From NCBI GenBank assembly GCA_035995165.1, contig DASYKU010000096.1, forward strand, positions 115,821 through 179,820: a stretch of DNA of 64,000 nucleotides, read 5' to 3'. A program made the translations under genes and the position numbers. Position 1 is the stretch's first letter; every line of letters starts with the position of its first letter. The stretch comes from Mycobacteriales bacterium (GTDB taxonomy: Bacteria > Actinomycetota > Actinomycetes > Mycobacteriales > CADCTP01). Shown piece after piece: positions 25,181 to 33,738 of the stretch. The notes below the pieces were generated by a model, which saw only the letters and a program-made list of their open reading frames with translations, made no database searches and was not told the DNA's origin.

Positions 25181-27325
25181 TCAGCCGGCGACCGGCTCCC
25201 TGGTGCGCTCCTCGGGCGGGGCCTGCTGCAGGGCGAGGCCCTCGATGTCGAGGCGGGGCAGCCAGTTCAGCCAGCGCGGCACCCACCAGGCCTTCGCGCC
25301 GAGCAGCGCCATCGCCGACGGCATCAGGATCATCCGGACCACGATCGCGTCGAACACGATGCCGAGCGCGAGTGCCGACGCGATCGGCTTGATCGTCGCG
25401 TCGCCGGGCCCGACGAACCCGGCGAACACCGAGAACATGATCGCCGCGGCCGCGACGACCACCGGCGCCGCCTGCCGGAACCCGGTCCGGATCGCCTCCC
25501 GCGGCGGGGTCCCGTGCGCGTGCGCCTCGTGGATGCGCGAGACCAGGAAGACCTGGTAGTCCATGGCCAGCCCGAACAGCACGCCGATGACCAGGATCGG
25601 GGTCAGCGAGAGCAGCGGCCCGGTCGAGTCGGCCCCGAACACCTGCTTGAGCCAGCCCCACTGGAAGACCGCGACGGTCGCGCCGAGCGCCGACCCGATC
25701 GTGAGCAGGAAGCCCAGCACGCCGACGACCGGCACCAGGATCGACCGGAAGACCAGGATCAGCAGCACGAGCGCCAGCCCCACCACGAGCAGGAGGTAGA
25801 TCGGCAGCGCGTGGCCGAGCTGCTGGGAGACGTCGACGCTGACCGCGGTGTTGCCGGTGACGTACGCGCGCGGGGCGGTGTCGCCGCCGACCCGGTCCCG
25901 CAGCGCGTGCACGAGGCTGACGGTCGCCTCGCTGTCCGGGGCCGAGGACGGGACGACCGTGACCAGCGCCGCGGACCCGTCCTGGTTCGGCTGCGGCGGG
26001 GTCGCCAGGGCCACGCCCGGCAGCGTCGCGGCCTGCTGGCTGACCGCGGCCGCCCGGGCCGCCGCCCCGGGCCCGTCGACCAGGACGATCAGCGGACCGG
26101 TCACGCCCGGCCCGAACCGGTCGGACAGGATCTGGGTGGCCCGGGCCTGGGTCGTACCGGGCACGTCCGGCTGCACCAGCGTCGTGCGCATCGAGGCCAC
26201 CGGGATCGCGATCACCGCGAGCGCGACCACGGCCGCGGCCAGGCTGAGCCCGCGCCGCCGGGTCACGGTCGAGGCCCAGCCGGTCCAGAAACCCCGGTCC
26301 CGGCGGGGCTTGCGCCGCCTGACCCGGGCCCCGAGGAACCCGAGCACGGCCGGCACCAGCGTCACCGCCAGCAGCACCGAGACCACCACCGTGCCGGCCG
26401 CGGCCAGCCCCATCTCGGTGAGGAACGGGATGCCCGCGACCACCAGCCCGGCCAGCGCGATGACCACGGTGATGCCGGCGGTGACCACGGCCGAGCCGGC
26501 CGTCGCGGTCGCCGTCGCGATCGCGTCCCCGACGTCCCGGCCCCGGGCCAGCTCCTGCCGGAACCGGGTGAAGATGAACAACGCGTAGTCGATCCCGACG
26601 GCGAGGCCGAGCATCAGCGCGAGGATCGGCGTGGTCGAGTTCAGGTCGACGAAGCCGGTCAGCGTGGTGATGCCGAGCGCGCCGATGCCGACGCCGACGA
26701 TCGCGGTCAGCAGGTTCATCCCGGCCGCCACCAGCGACCCGTACGTCAGGGCCAGCACCACCAGCGCCGCGACCACGCCGATCAGCTCGGCGAGGCCGCC
26801 GACGCCGGAGGTCGGCTGGGACGCCTGCCCGGTCACCTCCGCGGTCAGCCCGGAGTCGCGGGCGCCCTGCACGGCCGCCAGCAGCGCCTCCCGCTGGGCG
26901 TCGGTGATGTCCGGCGCCTGCACCCCGTACGTCACCGTGCTGTACGCCGCCCGCTTGTCCTGCGACACCGCGGGCGCCTTCGGGTCCAGCGGGTCGGTCG
27001 CGCCGACCACGCCGGGCAGCTTCCGCAGCGCGGCGACCGTGCCGGCCACCTCGGTCGCGGCCGCGCCGGTGGTGATCGTCGCGCCGGCCGGCGCCGCCAG
27101 CACGACCTGCGCGGTGGCGCCGTCGGCGCCGGCGCCGAACCGCTGCCCGATCAGCGTGAGCGCGGTCGTCGACTCCTGCCCCGGGATCTGGAACGTGTTC
27201 ACCGTCTTGCCGGACAGGGTCGCCGCGCCGACGCCGGTCAGCAGGAGCAGCAGCAGCCAGACACCGGCGACGGCGCCGCGGTGCCGGTACGAGCCGTGCC
27301 CGAGGCGGTACAGGAACGTGGCCAT
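25181..27325 (-). CDS. MMPL/RND-family membrane exporter
   Basis: A 714-residue protein of the MmpL/RND class. An N-terminal helix (VAGVWLLLLLLTGVGAATL) and a large extracytoplasmic loop are followed by a helix bundle with MLGLAVGIDYALFIFTRFRQE. The pattern repeats in the second half with VLFGLAMDYQVFLVSRIHEA; the paired GxDYxLF/MDY motifs are the proton-relay segments of the family. It probably exports a lipid or toxic compound. The TetR gene immediately upstream on the same strand with a palindromic operator is the likely repressor. Confidence 0.9.
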   Translation of the reverse strand: MATFLYRLGHGSYRHRGAVAGVWLLLLLLTGVGAATLSGKTVNTFQIPGQESTTALTLIGQRFGAGADGATAQVVLAAPAGATITTGAAATEVAGTVAALRKLPGVVGATDPLDPKAPAVSQDKRAAYSTVTYGVQAPDITDAQREALLAAVQGARDSGLTAEVTGQASQPTSGVGGLAELIGVVAALVVLALTYGSLVAAGMNLLTAIVGVGIGALGITTLTGFVDLNSTTPILALMLGLAVGIDYALFIFTRFRQELARGRDVGDAIATATATAGSAVVTAGITVVIALAGLVVAGIPFLTEMGLAAAGTVVVSVLLAVTLVPAVLGFLGARVRRRKPRRDRGFWTGWASTVTRRRGLSLAAAVVALAVIAIPVASMRTTLVQPDVPGTTQARATQILSDRFGPGVTGPLIVLVDGPGAAARAAAVSQQAATLPGVALATPPQPNQDGSAALVTVVPSSAPDSEATVSLVHALRDRVGGDTAPRAYVTGNTAVSVDVSQQLGHALPIYLLLVVGLALVLLILVFRSILVPVVGVLGFLLTIGSALGATVAVFQWGWLKQVFGADSTGPLLSLTPILVIGVLFGLAMDYQVFLVSRIHEAHAHGTPPREAIRTGFRQAAPVVVAAAAIMFSVFAGFVGPGDATIKPIASALALGIVFDAIVVRMILMPSAMALLGAKAWWVPRWLNWLPRLDIEGLALQQAPPEERTREPVAG

Positions 27326-27334
27326 CGCAAGTCC

Positions 27335-27898
27335 TCACTGCGCCCCGGGGCGGTGGTGCCCCAGGGCGTCGTAGCCGGCGGCGATCAGGTGCGTACGGAT
27401 GCCCGGTGGCGCGGCGTCCCGGGTGGCGAGCGAGATGACGGCGAGCCCGCCGAGCGCGGCGCCGATCCGGACCGCCCGCTCGGGGTCACCGTCCTTGTCG
27501 GCGGCGAACGCGTCGAACAGCCCCGCGCCGACGGTCTTGAGCCGGATCGCGGTCTCCCCCGTCTCGAACGAGCTGAGCGCGCCCAGCAGCAGCGAGACGA
27601 CGCCCGGCCCGCGCAGCGCCAGGTCGACGACGCCGGTGATCACGGCCAGGTCCCGCTCCGGCCCCGGCGGCAGGTCCGAGACGCCGGCCGCGATGGCCCG
27701 GACCTTGCCGGCCCAGCGGTCGATCACCGCGTCCTGCAGCGCCTCCTTGGTCGGGAAGCGGTGCAGCAGTCCGGTCTTGGAGTAGCCGACGGCGTCGGCG
27801 ATGCGCTGGACCGAGGTCTGCTCGAAGCCGTACCGGGCGAAGAGCGCGGCGGCCCGCTCGACGATCTCGTCGTCGATCTCCTGCTTGGTCGGCCGCAC
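27335..27898 (-). CDS. TetR-family regulator of the MMPL exporter
   Basis: A 187-residue regulator. Residues about 5-50 form the TetR HTH (IVERAAALFARYGFEQTSVQ, then RIADAVGYSKTGLLHRFPTK). The ligand-binding half is helical and not recognisable to a specific class. The GTG at 27898 is chosen; an in-frame GTG at 27907 would add three residues. It lies 9 bases upstream of the MMPL gene on the same strand, with an inverted repeat next to its start, the common self- and pump-repressing layout. Confidence 0.87.
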   Translation of the reverse strand: MRPTKQEIDDEIVERAAALFARYGFEQTSVQRIADAVGYSKTGLLHRFPTKEALQDAVIDRWAGKVRAIAAGVSDLPPGPERDLAVITGVVDLALRGPGVVSLLLGALSSFETGETAIRLKTVGAGLFDAFAADKDGDPERAVRIGAALGGLAVISLATRDAAPPGIRTHLIAAGYDALGHHRPGAQ

Positions 27899-27908
27899 CC
27901 GGACCACA

Positions 27909-27927
27909 TTAGTCCGGTACGGACCAA
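27909..27927. promoter_or_regulatory. TetR operator candidate
   Basis: TT-a-GTCCG-gta-CGGAC-c-AA forms an interrupted inverted repeat with 5-bp inner arms plus matching TT/AA ends, 10-30 bp upstream of the TetR start. It is the only good palindrome in the tetR-acetyltransferase gap. Confidence 0.6.
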
Positions 27928-27944
27928 CTCGGTCCGTGGCCTGG

Positions 27945-28448
27945 TCACCCGGTCCCGGCGACCTTGCTGCGGCGTTCCACGATGACGACGTCGCGCCAGC
28001 GGCCGCGCAGCCGGCCGGGGCGGTCGCGGACCCCGACGACCCGGAACCCGGCGCCCCGGTGCAGCGCCAGGCTGGCCTCGTTCTCCGGGAAGATCCCACT
28101 CTGGACGGTCCAGATGCCGGCCCGCTCGGTCGACCCGACCAGCTCGGCCAGCAGGACCCGGCCCACGCCCCGCCCGCGGGCGGCCGCGGCGACGTAGACG
28201 GAGTGCTCGACCACCCCGGCGTACGCGGGCCGGCCCGAGACCGGGCCGACCGCGGCCCAGCCGGCCAGCACGCCGTCGAGCTCGGCCACCAGCCGGTGCC
28301 CGGGCAGGTGCCTGGCGTCCCACTGTGCCCAGGACGGCACCTCGGTCTCGTACGTCGCGTTGCCGGTGGCGATGCCCTCGCCGTAGATCGCGGCCACCGC
28401 GGGCCAGTCCTCCTCGTCCATCCTGCGGACGGTGGGTGCGTCGGACAC
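27945..28448 (-). CDS. GNAT N-acetyltransferase, PAT/YncA-like
   Basis: A 167-residue GNAT protein resembling phosphinothricin/L-amino-acid N-acetyltransferases: VRRMDEEDWPAVAAIYGEGI and NATYETEVPSW at the start, VEHSVYVAAAARGRGVGRVLL as the acetyl-CoA loop, and LALHRGAGFRVVGVRDRPGR near the end, matching the conserved phosphinothricin-acetyltransferase layout. It probably acetylates an amino acid or analogue such as methionine sulfoximine; the substrate is uncertain. It lies upstream of tetR on the same strand, with the operator between them. Confidence 0.87.
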   Translation of the reverse strand: MSDAPTVRRMDEEDWPAVAAIYGEGIATGNATYETEVPSWAQWDARHLPGHRLVAELDGVLAGWAAVGPVSGRPAYAGVVEHSVYVAAAARGRGVGRVLLAELVGSTERAGIWTVQSGIFPENEASLALHRGAGFRVVGVRDRPGRLRGRWRDVVIVERRSKVAGTG

Positions 28449-28520
28449 GGCCGACCTCCTCGACGGGTCAGCCCATCACGCCGTCGGGACGGGACACTGT
28501 GGACGGTGCTTTGTGGACCG

Positions 28521-29303
28521 TCAGTAGTAGACGGAGCCCGTGACGCCGCCGCCGGCCGCGATCACGTCGCCGTTGATCGCGACGCTGCGCGGGCTGGCCA
28601 GGAACGTCACCACGTCGGCGACCTCGGCCGCGGTGACCAGCCGGCCGATCGTGACGCCGCGGGCCATCGACCTCTCCGCCGTGGCGGCGTCGGTGCCCTG
28701 CCGCTCGGCCGTGCGGGCCACCAGCGCCGGGGTCCGCTCGGTCGCGGTCGCGCCGGGATGCACGACGGTCACGTTGACGCCCTGCGGGCCGAGCTCGTCG
28801 GCGAGGGTCTTGCTCATCGCGACGACCGCGACGTTCCGGACCGACCCGACGACGCTGCCGGACTGGCGGGCCGCGAGCCCGCTGATGTTGACGATCCGGC
28901 CCCAGCCGGCCGCGATCATGCCCGGCGCGAACGCCCGGGCGGTGCGCAGCGCGCCGCGGACCTTGACGTTGATGTGGTCCTCGAGCTGGTCCTCCGGGAA
29001 CCCGCCGGCCGTGTTGGGCGTGGCGGCGGCGTTGACCAGGACCTGCACCGGGCCGACCTCGGCGGCGACCCGCTCGGCCAGCGCGGTGACCGAGGCGTCG
29101 TCGCCCACGTCCGCGGTGGCGATCGCCGGACGGCGGCCGGTGTCCGCCTCGATCGACGCCGCGGCCGCGGCCAGGTCCGCCTCGGTCCGGGAGACGAGCA
29201 CGACCCGGGCGCCCTCGGCGGCCAGCTGCCGCGCGATCGCCAGCCCGATCCCCTTGCTCCCCCCGGTCACCACCGCGACCTTGTCCACCAACCCAAGATC
29301 CAT
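28521..29303 (-). CDS. SDR-family oxidoreductase with altered catalytic motif
   Basis: A 260-residue short-chain dehydrogenase. The cofactor motif VVTGGSKGIGLAIARQL and the NAAATP version of the NNAG motif are present. Where the catalytic Tyr-x-x-x-Lys should follow the Ser strand, it reads SGLAARQSGSVVGSVRNVAV, so no Tyr-Lys pair occupies the expected spacing. A group of SDRs with this GSVRN segment appears to exist; whether they are dehydrogenases is unclear. ATG at 29303, chosen by the MDLGLVDKVAVV start. The next gene on this strand is a phosphotransferase remnant. Confidence 0.85.
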   Translation of the reverse strand: MDLGLVDKVAVVTGGSKGIGLAIARQLAAEGARVVLVSRTEADLAAAAASIEADTGRRPAIATADVGDDASVTALAERVAAEVGPVQVLVNAAATPNTAGGFPEDQLEDHINVKVRGALRTARAFAPGMIAAGWGRIVNISGLAARQSGSVVGSVRNVAVVAMSKTLADELGPQGVNVTVVHPGATATERTPALVARTAERQGTDAATAERSMARGVTIGRLVTAAEVADVVTFLASPRSVAINGDVIAAGGGVTGSVYY

Positions 29304-29314
29304 ATCCCGAGCAT

Positions 29315-29638
29315 ACTTACCGGACCTCCCGCTCCGGCCGGACCAGCACGGCGTCCGCCTCGCCCAGGTACGCCCGGGCCCGCGCACAGGTCGGCGCGGG
29401 CGTGCTGCGGACGGCGGGCCGCAGCCGGCGCGGACAGCCACTCCTCCTTGAGCGGGCGGTCCAGGTCGTCGGCCCCGGCGTAGGGCCAGCGGTACTCGCG
29501 CAGGGCGTACCGGCCGTCACCGGTCCGGACGGCCCAGGACCGGTTCACGGAGTCCGGACCGGACACGGGGGTCGTGCGGAACGGGCCCGGCGGCGGGCCC
29601 GCGGCGGTCAGCAGCCGGGCCGCGAGGCCGTCGTCCAT
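29315..29638 (-). pseudogene. Aminoglycoside-phosphotransferase-like gene remnant
   Basis: The frame from ATG 29638 (MDDGLAARLLTAAGPPPGPF) reads on through VNRSWAVRTGDGRYALREYRW, which resembles the N-terminal ATP-binding strands of the APH/ChoK kinase fold. After LDRPLKEEWL the similarity seems to shift to another frame (RARAYLGEADAVLV), and stops follow near 29315. The catalytic HxD and DFG-like motifs are absent, so only the first 80-100 codons of a kinase-like gene remain. The assignment is tentative. Confidence 0.45.
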
Positions 29639-29746
29639 GTTTATCGGTTCCTTGAGGTCGGGCTGGGGCGGCGTTGTCGGGCCCGGAGCGAGAGTGGTCC
29701 CTGTCAGCACGGCACACGATGCAGGAACACGATGGAGGACAGACAG

Positions 29747-30064
29747 ATGATGCGGTTCGCGAAGACGTCGGCGGTGGCCCTCGGCGCAGCGGTGGTTCTC
29801 GGCGGGCTCGGCGTGGGCGTGGCGCAGGCGGCGGGCTCGTCCTCGCCGGCCCCCGCGACGACGAGCACGTCCCAGACCCACTCGCAGTCGCACGAGAACG
29901 AGGCCCGCGGCCGGGTGGCCGAGGGCGAGACGCACGCCCGGCACACCGGCACCGACGACCGGACCGGCACCCGGCACACCGGCGTCGACGACCGGACCGG
30001 CACCAGCCGGACCGCGGAGCCGGGCGACGACCACGGGTCCGGCGGGCACGGCGCCGACGACTGA
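29747..30064 (+). CDS. Small secreted His/Thr/Asp-rich repeat protein
   Basis: A 105-residue protein. Residues 1-28 form a signal peptide (FAKTSAVALGAAVVLGGLGV, then AQAAG). The mature part is very hydrophilic and rich in Thr, Ser, His, Glu, Asp and Arg, with two adjacent copies of the 11-residue unit RHTGxDDRTGT encoded by a 33-bp tandem DNA repeat, and ends HGSGGHGADD. The His/Asp-rich tail could bind metal, but that is speculation. GGAGGA precedes ATG 29747; an in-frame ATG follows at 29750. A strong terminator lies 20 bp after the stop. Confidence 0.75.
   Translation: MMRFAKTSAVALGAAVVLGGLGVGVAQAAGSSSPAPATTSTSQTHSQSHENEARGRVAEGETHARHTGTDDRTGTRHTGVDDRTGTSRTAEPGDDHGSGGHGADD
29938..30003. 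repeat. 33-bp tandem repeat, two copies
   Basis: Copies at 29938-29970 and 29971-30003 differ at only three bases (ACC versus GTC) and both begin CCGGCACACCGGC. They lie in frame inside the small secreted protein gene and duplicate an 11-residue unit. Confidence 0.85.
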
Positions 30065-30084
30065 TCGCCATGCGGTCCCGATTC

Positions 30085-30110
30085 GGGGCGCGTCCTGCGG
30101 GACGCGCCCC
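30085..30110. terminator. Bidirectional hairpin between convergent genes
   Basis: A perfect 11-bp stem GGGGCGCGTCC/GGACGCGCCCC with a TGCG loop lies in the 55-bp gap between the ends of two convergent genes. There is no U-tract on either side, as is common in high-GC actinobacteria. Confidence 0.8.
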
Positions 30111-30119
30111 GATCGCCGT

Positions 30120-30389
30120 CTAGCGGCTGCCGAGGCGGCGGCGGGACCAGGCCGGCTCGACCACGGCGATGAGCCCGACGGCGGCGACGATCTGCAGGAG
30201 GTGCCGGATCCAGTCGATCCCGCCCGTGTGCCGTACGCCGATCGCGCTGGCCAGGATGTTGCCGATGATCGCCCCGACGACCCCGATGATGATCGTCAGC
30301 CAGATCGGGAGGTTCTGCTTGCCCGGCGTGACCGCCTGCGCGATCAACCCGATGATGAGTCCCGCGATGATCGCCCAGATGAACGACAT
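30120..30389 (-). CDS. GlsB/YeaQ/YmgE-family stress membrane protein
   Basis: An 89-residue protein with three hydrophobic segments: FIWAIIAGLIIGLIAQAVTP, LPIWLTIIIGVVGAIIGNIL and LLQIVAAVGLIAVVEPAW. The Gly-rich first helix and PGKQN loop are characteristic of the transglycosylase-associated/GlsB family, expressed under stress, of unknown biochemistry. ATG at 30389 has GGGGGAG just upstream. Confidence 0.87.
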   Translation of the reverse strand: MSFIWAIIAGLIIGLIAQAVTPGKQNLPIWLTIIIGVVGAIIGNILASAIGVRHTGGIDWIRHLLQIVAAVGLIAVVEPAWSRRRLGSR

Positions 30390-30572
30390 GACTCCCCCGC
30401 CTCCGACCCGCGTCGCCCGACCCGGCCGGGTTGGGTCCCGGCCGCTCGCGCCAGCGTAGGTCGCCCGCCTCACCCCCAGCTGTGAGCCGCGTGAACACGC
30501 CAGAAACCCGCCCCTGCGGCTCGGGGGCTGGTCCCCCTCCTCGAACGGCCCGCAGCTGTCAGGGTGGACGAC

Positions 30573-31880
30573 GTGCAGGAAGAGCCCGCGAAGGTCGGTC
30601 ACCGGCGCCTGCTGGCCCGGCTCGCGGCGCTGGCCGCGCTGGTCCTGCTCGTCCTGGCCGTGGTCCCGTTCCTGGTGCTGGCGGTGAACATCCCGGCTGC
30701 GATCGGCGTGCTGGCCTGCGCCGCCGTGGCCGCGTACGGCGTCTGGCTGGTCGTCACGCGGCGCCGCCGGGCCCGCTGGCTGGCGGTGCCGGTGGTGCTG
30801 CTGGCGCTGACCGGCCTGGGCTGGACCGCGTACGGGCACCGGGTCGAGCTGGTGGCGTTCGCGGGCTGCCTGGTGCTGTTCGGGCTGGCCGCCCGGGCCG
30901 CGGTCCGGACCAGCCGTACGGCGACCGGGGTCCGGCCGGTGCCGCCGGCGCAGCGGGCGGTGCTGTTCGTCAACCCGCGCTCCGGCGACGGCAAGGCCGA
31001 CCGGGTCGGGCTGGTCGAGGAGGCGACCCGGCGCGGCATCACCACCGTGGTCCTGGCCCCGGGCGACGACCTGCGGGCGGTGGTCGAGCAGGCGATCGAC
31101 GCCGGCGCCGACGTGGTCGGGATGGCCGGCGGGGACGGCTCCCAGGGCATCGTCGCGGCCGTCGCCAGCGAGCGCGGCGTCGCCCACGTCTGCATCCCCT
31201 CCGGCACCCGCAACCACTTCGCGCTCGACCTCGGACTCGACCGGGACGACCCGGTCGGCGCGCTGGACGCGTTCACCGCCGGGGTGGAGCGGTGGATCGA
31301 CCTGGCCGCGGTCAACGGCCGGGTCTTCGTCAACAACGCCTCCCTGGGCCTGTACGCGAGCGTGGTCCAGTCCGCGGCGTACCGGAACGCGAAGCTCGGG
31401 ACCTGGCAGCGGCTGCTGCCGGACCTGGTCGGCCCGGACGCGGCCCCGGCCGACCTGCGCTACGACGCCCCGGACGGCTCGCCGGCGCCGGGCGCGGCGC
31501 TGGTCCTGGTCTCCAACAACCCGTACGAGCTGCGGCGGCTGCGGGTGGCCGGCACCCGCCCGCGGCTGGACGCCGGCCGGCTCGGCATCCTCTCGGCCAC
31601 CGCGACCGGGCTGGGGCGGCTGCCGCTGGCCCGGCGGTTGCGGCCGGTCCGGCAGTGGTCGGCGACGGAGTTCGTGATCGACTCGGCCCAGCCGCTGGTC
31701 GCGCTGGGCCTGGACGGCGAGGCGGTCCGGATGGCGCCGCCGCTGCGGTTCACCTCGCGGCCGGGCGCGCTGCGGGTCCGGCTGCCCGCCTCCGCGCCCG
31801 GCGTGTCCCCGGCCGGCGCCGCCGTCGGCCTGTCCCGCCGCGACCTCGAGCGCTTGATCCGCATCGCGGCGGGCAGATGA
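30573..31880 (+). CDS. Diacylglycerol-kinase-family lipid kinase with N-terminal membrane helices
   Basis: A 435-residue protein. The first 130 residues hold about four membrane helices (LAALAALVLLVLAVVPFLV and following). The catalytic domain starts AVLFVNPRSGDGKADRV and contains GMAGGDGSQGIVAAVA (the GGDG loop) and IPSGTRNHFALDLGL, hallmarks of the DAGK/sphingosine-kinase fold. It would phosphorylate a lipid at the membrane. GTG at 30573 follows AGGGTGG; an in-frame GTG at 30564 is possible. A receiver-only response regulator follows. Confidence 0.85.
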   Translation: MQEEPAKVGHRRLLARLAALAALVLLVLAVVPFLVLAVNIPAAIGVLACAAVAAYGVWLVVTRRRRARWLAVPVVLLALTGLGWTAYGHRVELVAFAGCLVLFGLAARAAVRTSRTATGVRPVPPAQRAVLFVNPRSGDGKADRVGLVEEATRRGITTVVLAPGDDLRAVVEQAIDAGADVVGMAGGDGSQGIVAAVASERGVAHVCIPSGTRNHFALDLGLDRDDPVGALDAFTAGVERWIDLAAVNGRVFVNNASLGLYASVVQSAAYRNAKLGTWQRLLPDLVGPDAAPADLRYDAPDGSPAPGAALVLVSNNPYELRRLRVAGTRPRLDAGRLGILSATATGLGRLPLARRLRPVRQWSATEFVIDSAQPLVALGLDGEAVRMAPPLRFTSRPGALRVRLPASAPGVSPAGAAVGLSRRDLERLIRIAAGR

Positions 31881-31960
31881 ACCAACCGACCGGTCCAGCC
31901 CCGGGCCGGCACGACCTCGGCAGGACCGGTCCCGGCAGGGCCCGGCGGGAGGTAGGTCCG

Positions 31961-32314
31961 GTGCCGCTGCGGGTGCTGATCGTGGACGACCACGCCCTGT
32001 TCCGGGACGCGGCCCGGCGGGTGCTGGTCGCCTCCGGCTTCGAGGTCGTCAGCGACGCGGTCGACGGCGCCGGGGCGCTGCGGCTGGCGGCCGAACTGTG
32101 CCCGGACGTGGTGCTGCTGGACGTCCAGCTCCCGGACGCGGACGGCTTCGCGGTCGCCCAAGCGCTGGCCGGCACCCGGCCGGCGCCGATCGTCGTCATG
32201 GTCTCCAGCCGGTCCCGCGCCGAGTACGGCGGCCTGGTCGAGCGCAGCGGCGCCCGCGGCTTCATCGACAAGGCCGACCTGTCCGGACCGCGACTGCGCG
32301 CGGAGCTCGCCTAG
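31961..32314 (+). CDS. Receiver-only response regulator
   Basis: A 117-residue CheY-like domain with no output domain. The acidic pair is in VLIVDDHALFRD, the phosphoacceptor Asp in VVLLDVQLPDADG, and the conserved Lys in FIDKADLSG. The GTG at 31961 is preceded by GGGAGG. A longer version from the ATG at 31877 overlaps the lipid-kinase stop in an ATGA, but adds only a Gly/Arg/Pro-rich head. The last four bases overlap the convergent LuxR-type regulator. It may modulate the kinase encoded at 34593, but this is inference. Confidence 0.82.
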   Translation: MPLRVLIVDDHALFRDAARRVLVASGFEVVSDAVDGAGALRLAAELCPDVVLLDVQLPDADGFAVAQALAGTRPAPIVVMVSSRSRAEYGGLVERSGARGFIDKADLSGPRLRAELA

Positions 32315-32955
32315 GACCGCAGCACGTGCAGGACCGCCAGCACCCGCCGGGAGTCGGCCGGCGTGGCCGGCAGGCCGAGCTTGTCGAAGATGCTGGAGAC
32401 GTACTTCTCCACCGCCCGCAGGGTGATCACCAGCGCGTCGGCGATGCCCTGGTTGGAGCTGCCGGAGGCCATCAGCGCCAGCACCTCCCGCTCCCGCGGG
32501 GTCAGCCGCTGCAGCGGGTCGTCCCGGCGCTGCCGGCGCAGCAGGGTCGAGACGATCTGCGGGTCGATCGCCGAGCCGCCGGCGGCCACCCGCCGGACCG
32601 CGGCCACGAAGTCGTCGACGTCGCTGATCCGGTCCTTGAGCAGGTAGCCGGCGCCGTCGGCGGAGTCGCCCAGCAGCTGGGTCGCCAGCCCCAGTTCCAG
32701 GTACTGGGAGAGCACCAGCACGCCGACCCCGGGGTGGTGCCGGCGGATGTGCAGCGCCGCCTGCATGCCCTCGTCGGTGTGCGTGGGCGGCAGCCGGATG
32801 TCGACGATCACCACGTCGGGCGGGTCGCCGCGCACCCGGACCAGCAGCTCCTCCGCGGTGGCGCAGGCGGCCGAGACCTCCAGGTCGGCGCCGGCCAGCA
32901 GCCGGACCAGACCTTCCCGCAGCAGCAGGCTGTCCTCCGCGATCGCTACCCGCAT
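32311..32955 (-). CDS. NarL/LuxR-type response regulator
   Basis: A 214-residue regulator. The receiver has acidic residues in MRVAIAEDSLLLREGL, the phospho-Asp in VVIVDIRLPPTHTDEG and the Lys in GYLLKDRISDVDDFVAA. The C-terminal LuxR HTH reads LTPREREVLALMASGSSNQG followed by ALVITLRAVEKYVSSIFDKL. ATG at 32955 is chosen from the receiver start. The NarL-family histidine kinase at 34593 is the likely partner, although it lies on the other strand three genes away. Confidence 0.9.
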   Translation of the reverse strand: MRVAIAEDSLLLREGLVRLLAGADLEVSAACATAEELLVRVRGDPPDVVIVDIRLPPTHTDEGMQAALHIRRHHPGVGVLVLSQYLELGLATQLLGDSADGAGYLLKDRISDVDDFVAAVRRVAAGGSAIDPQIVSTLLRRQRRDDPLQRLTPREREVLALMASGSSNQGIADALVITLRAVEKYVSSIFDKLGLPATPADSRRVLAVLHVLRS

Positions 32956-33173
32956 CGGGGCACCGCCGCGCCGGGCGGGCGCCGGGTTCGGTGGACCAAC
33001 GGGGCCTCTGTTCCCGACCACGCCGCCGTACGGACCGGGCGCGGTCGCTGCGAGCGAGGACGGGCGAAACCCGACGCTACCGCGCCGGACCGGCCCCGGA
33101 CACCAGAAAACCGGCCCCGGGGCGACGGGTCAGCCGCCTGTCCGGCCGTACCGGTCGCTGCGACGGTGGGGCC

Positions 33174-33710
33174 ATGTCCGAACCCGCGCCCCCCGAAACC
33201 CACCCCCCCATCCCACTGCCGGCCGGCGACGAACGGCTGCCGCCCCGGTACGACGAGCGGTCGCAGGCACCCGGTCTGCCGCTGGAGCTCGGCCTGCCGC
33301 CGCGCGGCGAGTACCAGCTGCTGCCCGGCTCGACGGTGAGGTACCGCAACCCGATCGTGGTCGGTGTCCTCACCGTCATCACCCTCGGGATCCACACGAT
33401 CGTCTGGTGGTACCTGGTCAACCGGGAGCTGGCCGACCACGGCCGGGCCCTGGGCCGGGACGACCTGGGCACCGACCCGGCCGCCTCGACCCTGGCCTAC
33501 TTCCCCGGCGGGCTGGTCGTCGTCCCGGCCGTCTGGACGTCGGTGACGACGTTCCAGCGCATCCAGGCCGCGCAGCGGCTGTACCACCGGCTGCCGATCG
33601 ACGGCTGGCTCGGCCTCGTCCTCGGCGTGTTCCTCACCCCCGTGCTGATCGGCTACATGCAGAGCGGGCTCAACTCGGCCTGGTCCGCGGCCGCGCTGCG
33701 ACGGGCCTGA
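33174..33710 (+). CDS. DUF4234 membrane protein
   Basis: A 178-residue protein with a Pro-rich N-terminus (THPPIPLPAGDERLPPRYDE) and about three hydrophobic helices. The motif RNPIVVGVLTVITLGIHTIV, followed by WWYLVNRELADHG, is the DUF4234 signature. Function is unknown; such proteins often accompany membrane regulatory genes. It is followed by a second small membrane protein after 28 bases and then the histidine kinase, suggesting a membrane-sensing cluster. Confidence 0.8.
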   Translation: MSEPAPPETHPPIPLPAGDERLPPRYDERSQAPGLPLELGLPPRGEYQLLPGSTVRYRNPIVVGVLTVITLGIHTIVWWYLVNRELADHGRALGRDDLGTDPAASTLAYFPGGLVVVPAVWTSVTTFQRIQAAQRLYHRLPIDGWLGLVLGVFLTPVLIGYMQSGLNSAWSAAALRRA

Positions 33711-33738
33711 CCCCCCTCTCGGACAGGAGCTGATCCGC

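Noticed and set aside
25514..27985. An open frame of more than 800 codons on the plus strand across the MMPL and tetR genes
   Set aside because: It is antisense to a clearly homologous MMPL gene and has the Asp/Arg/Gly-rich composition typical of shadow frames in very GC-rich DNA; no domain or ribosome site.
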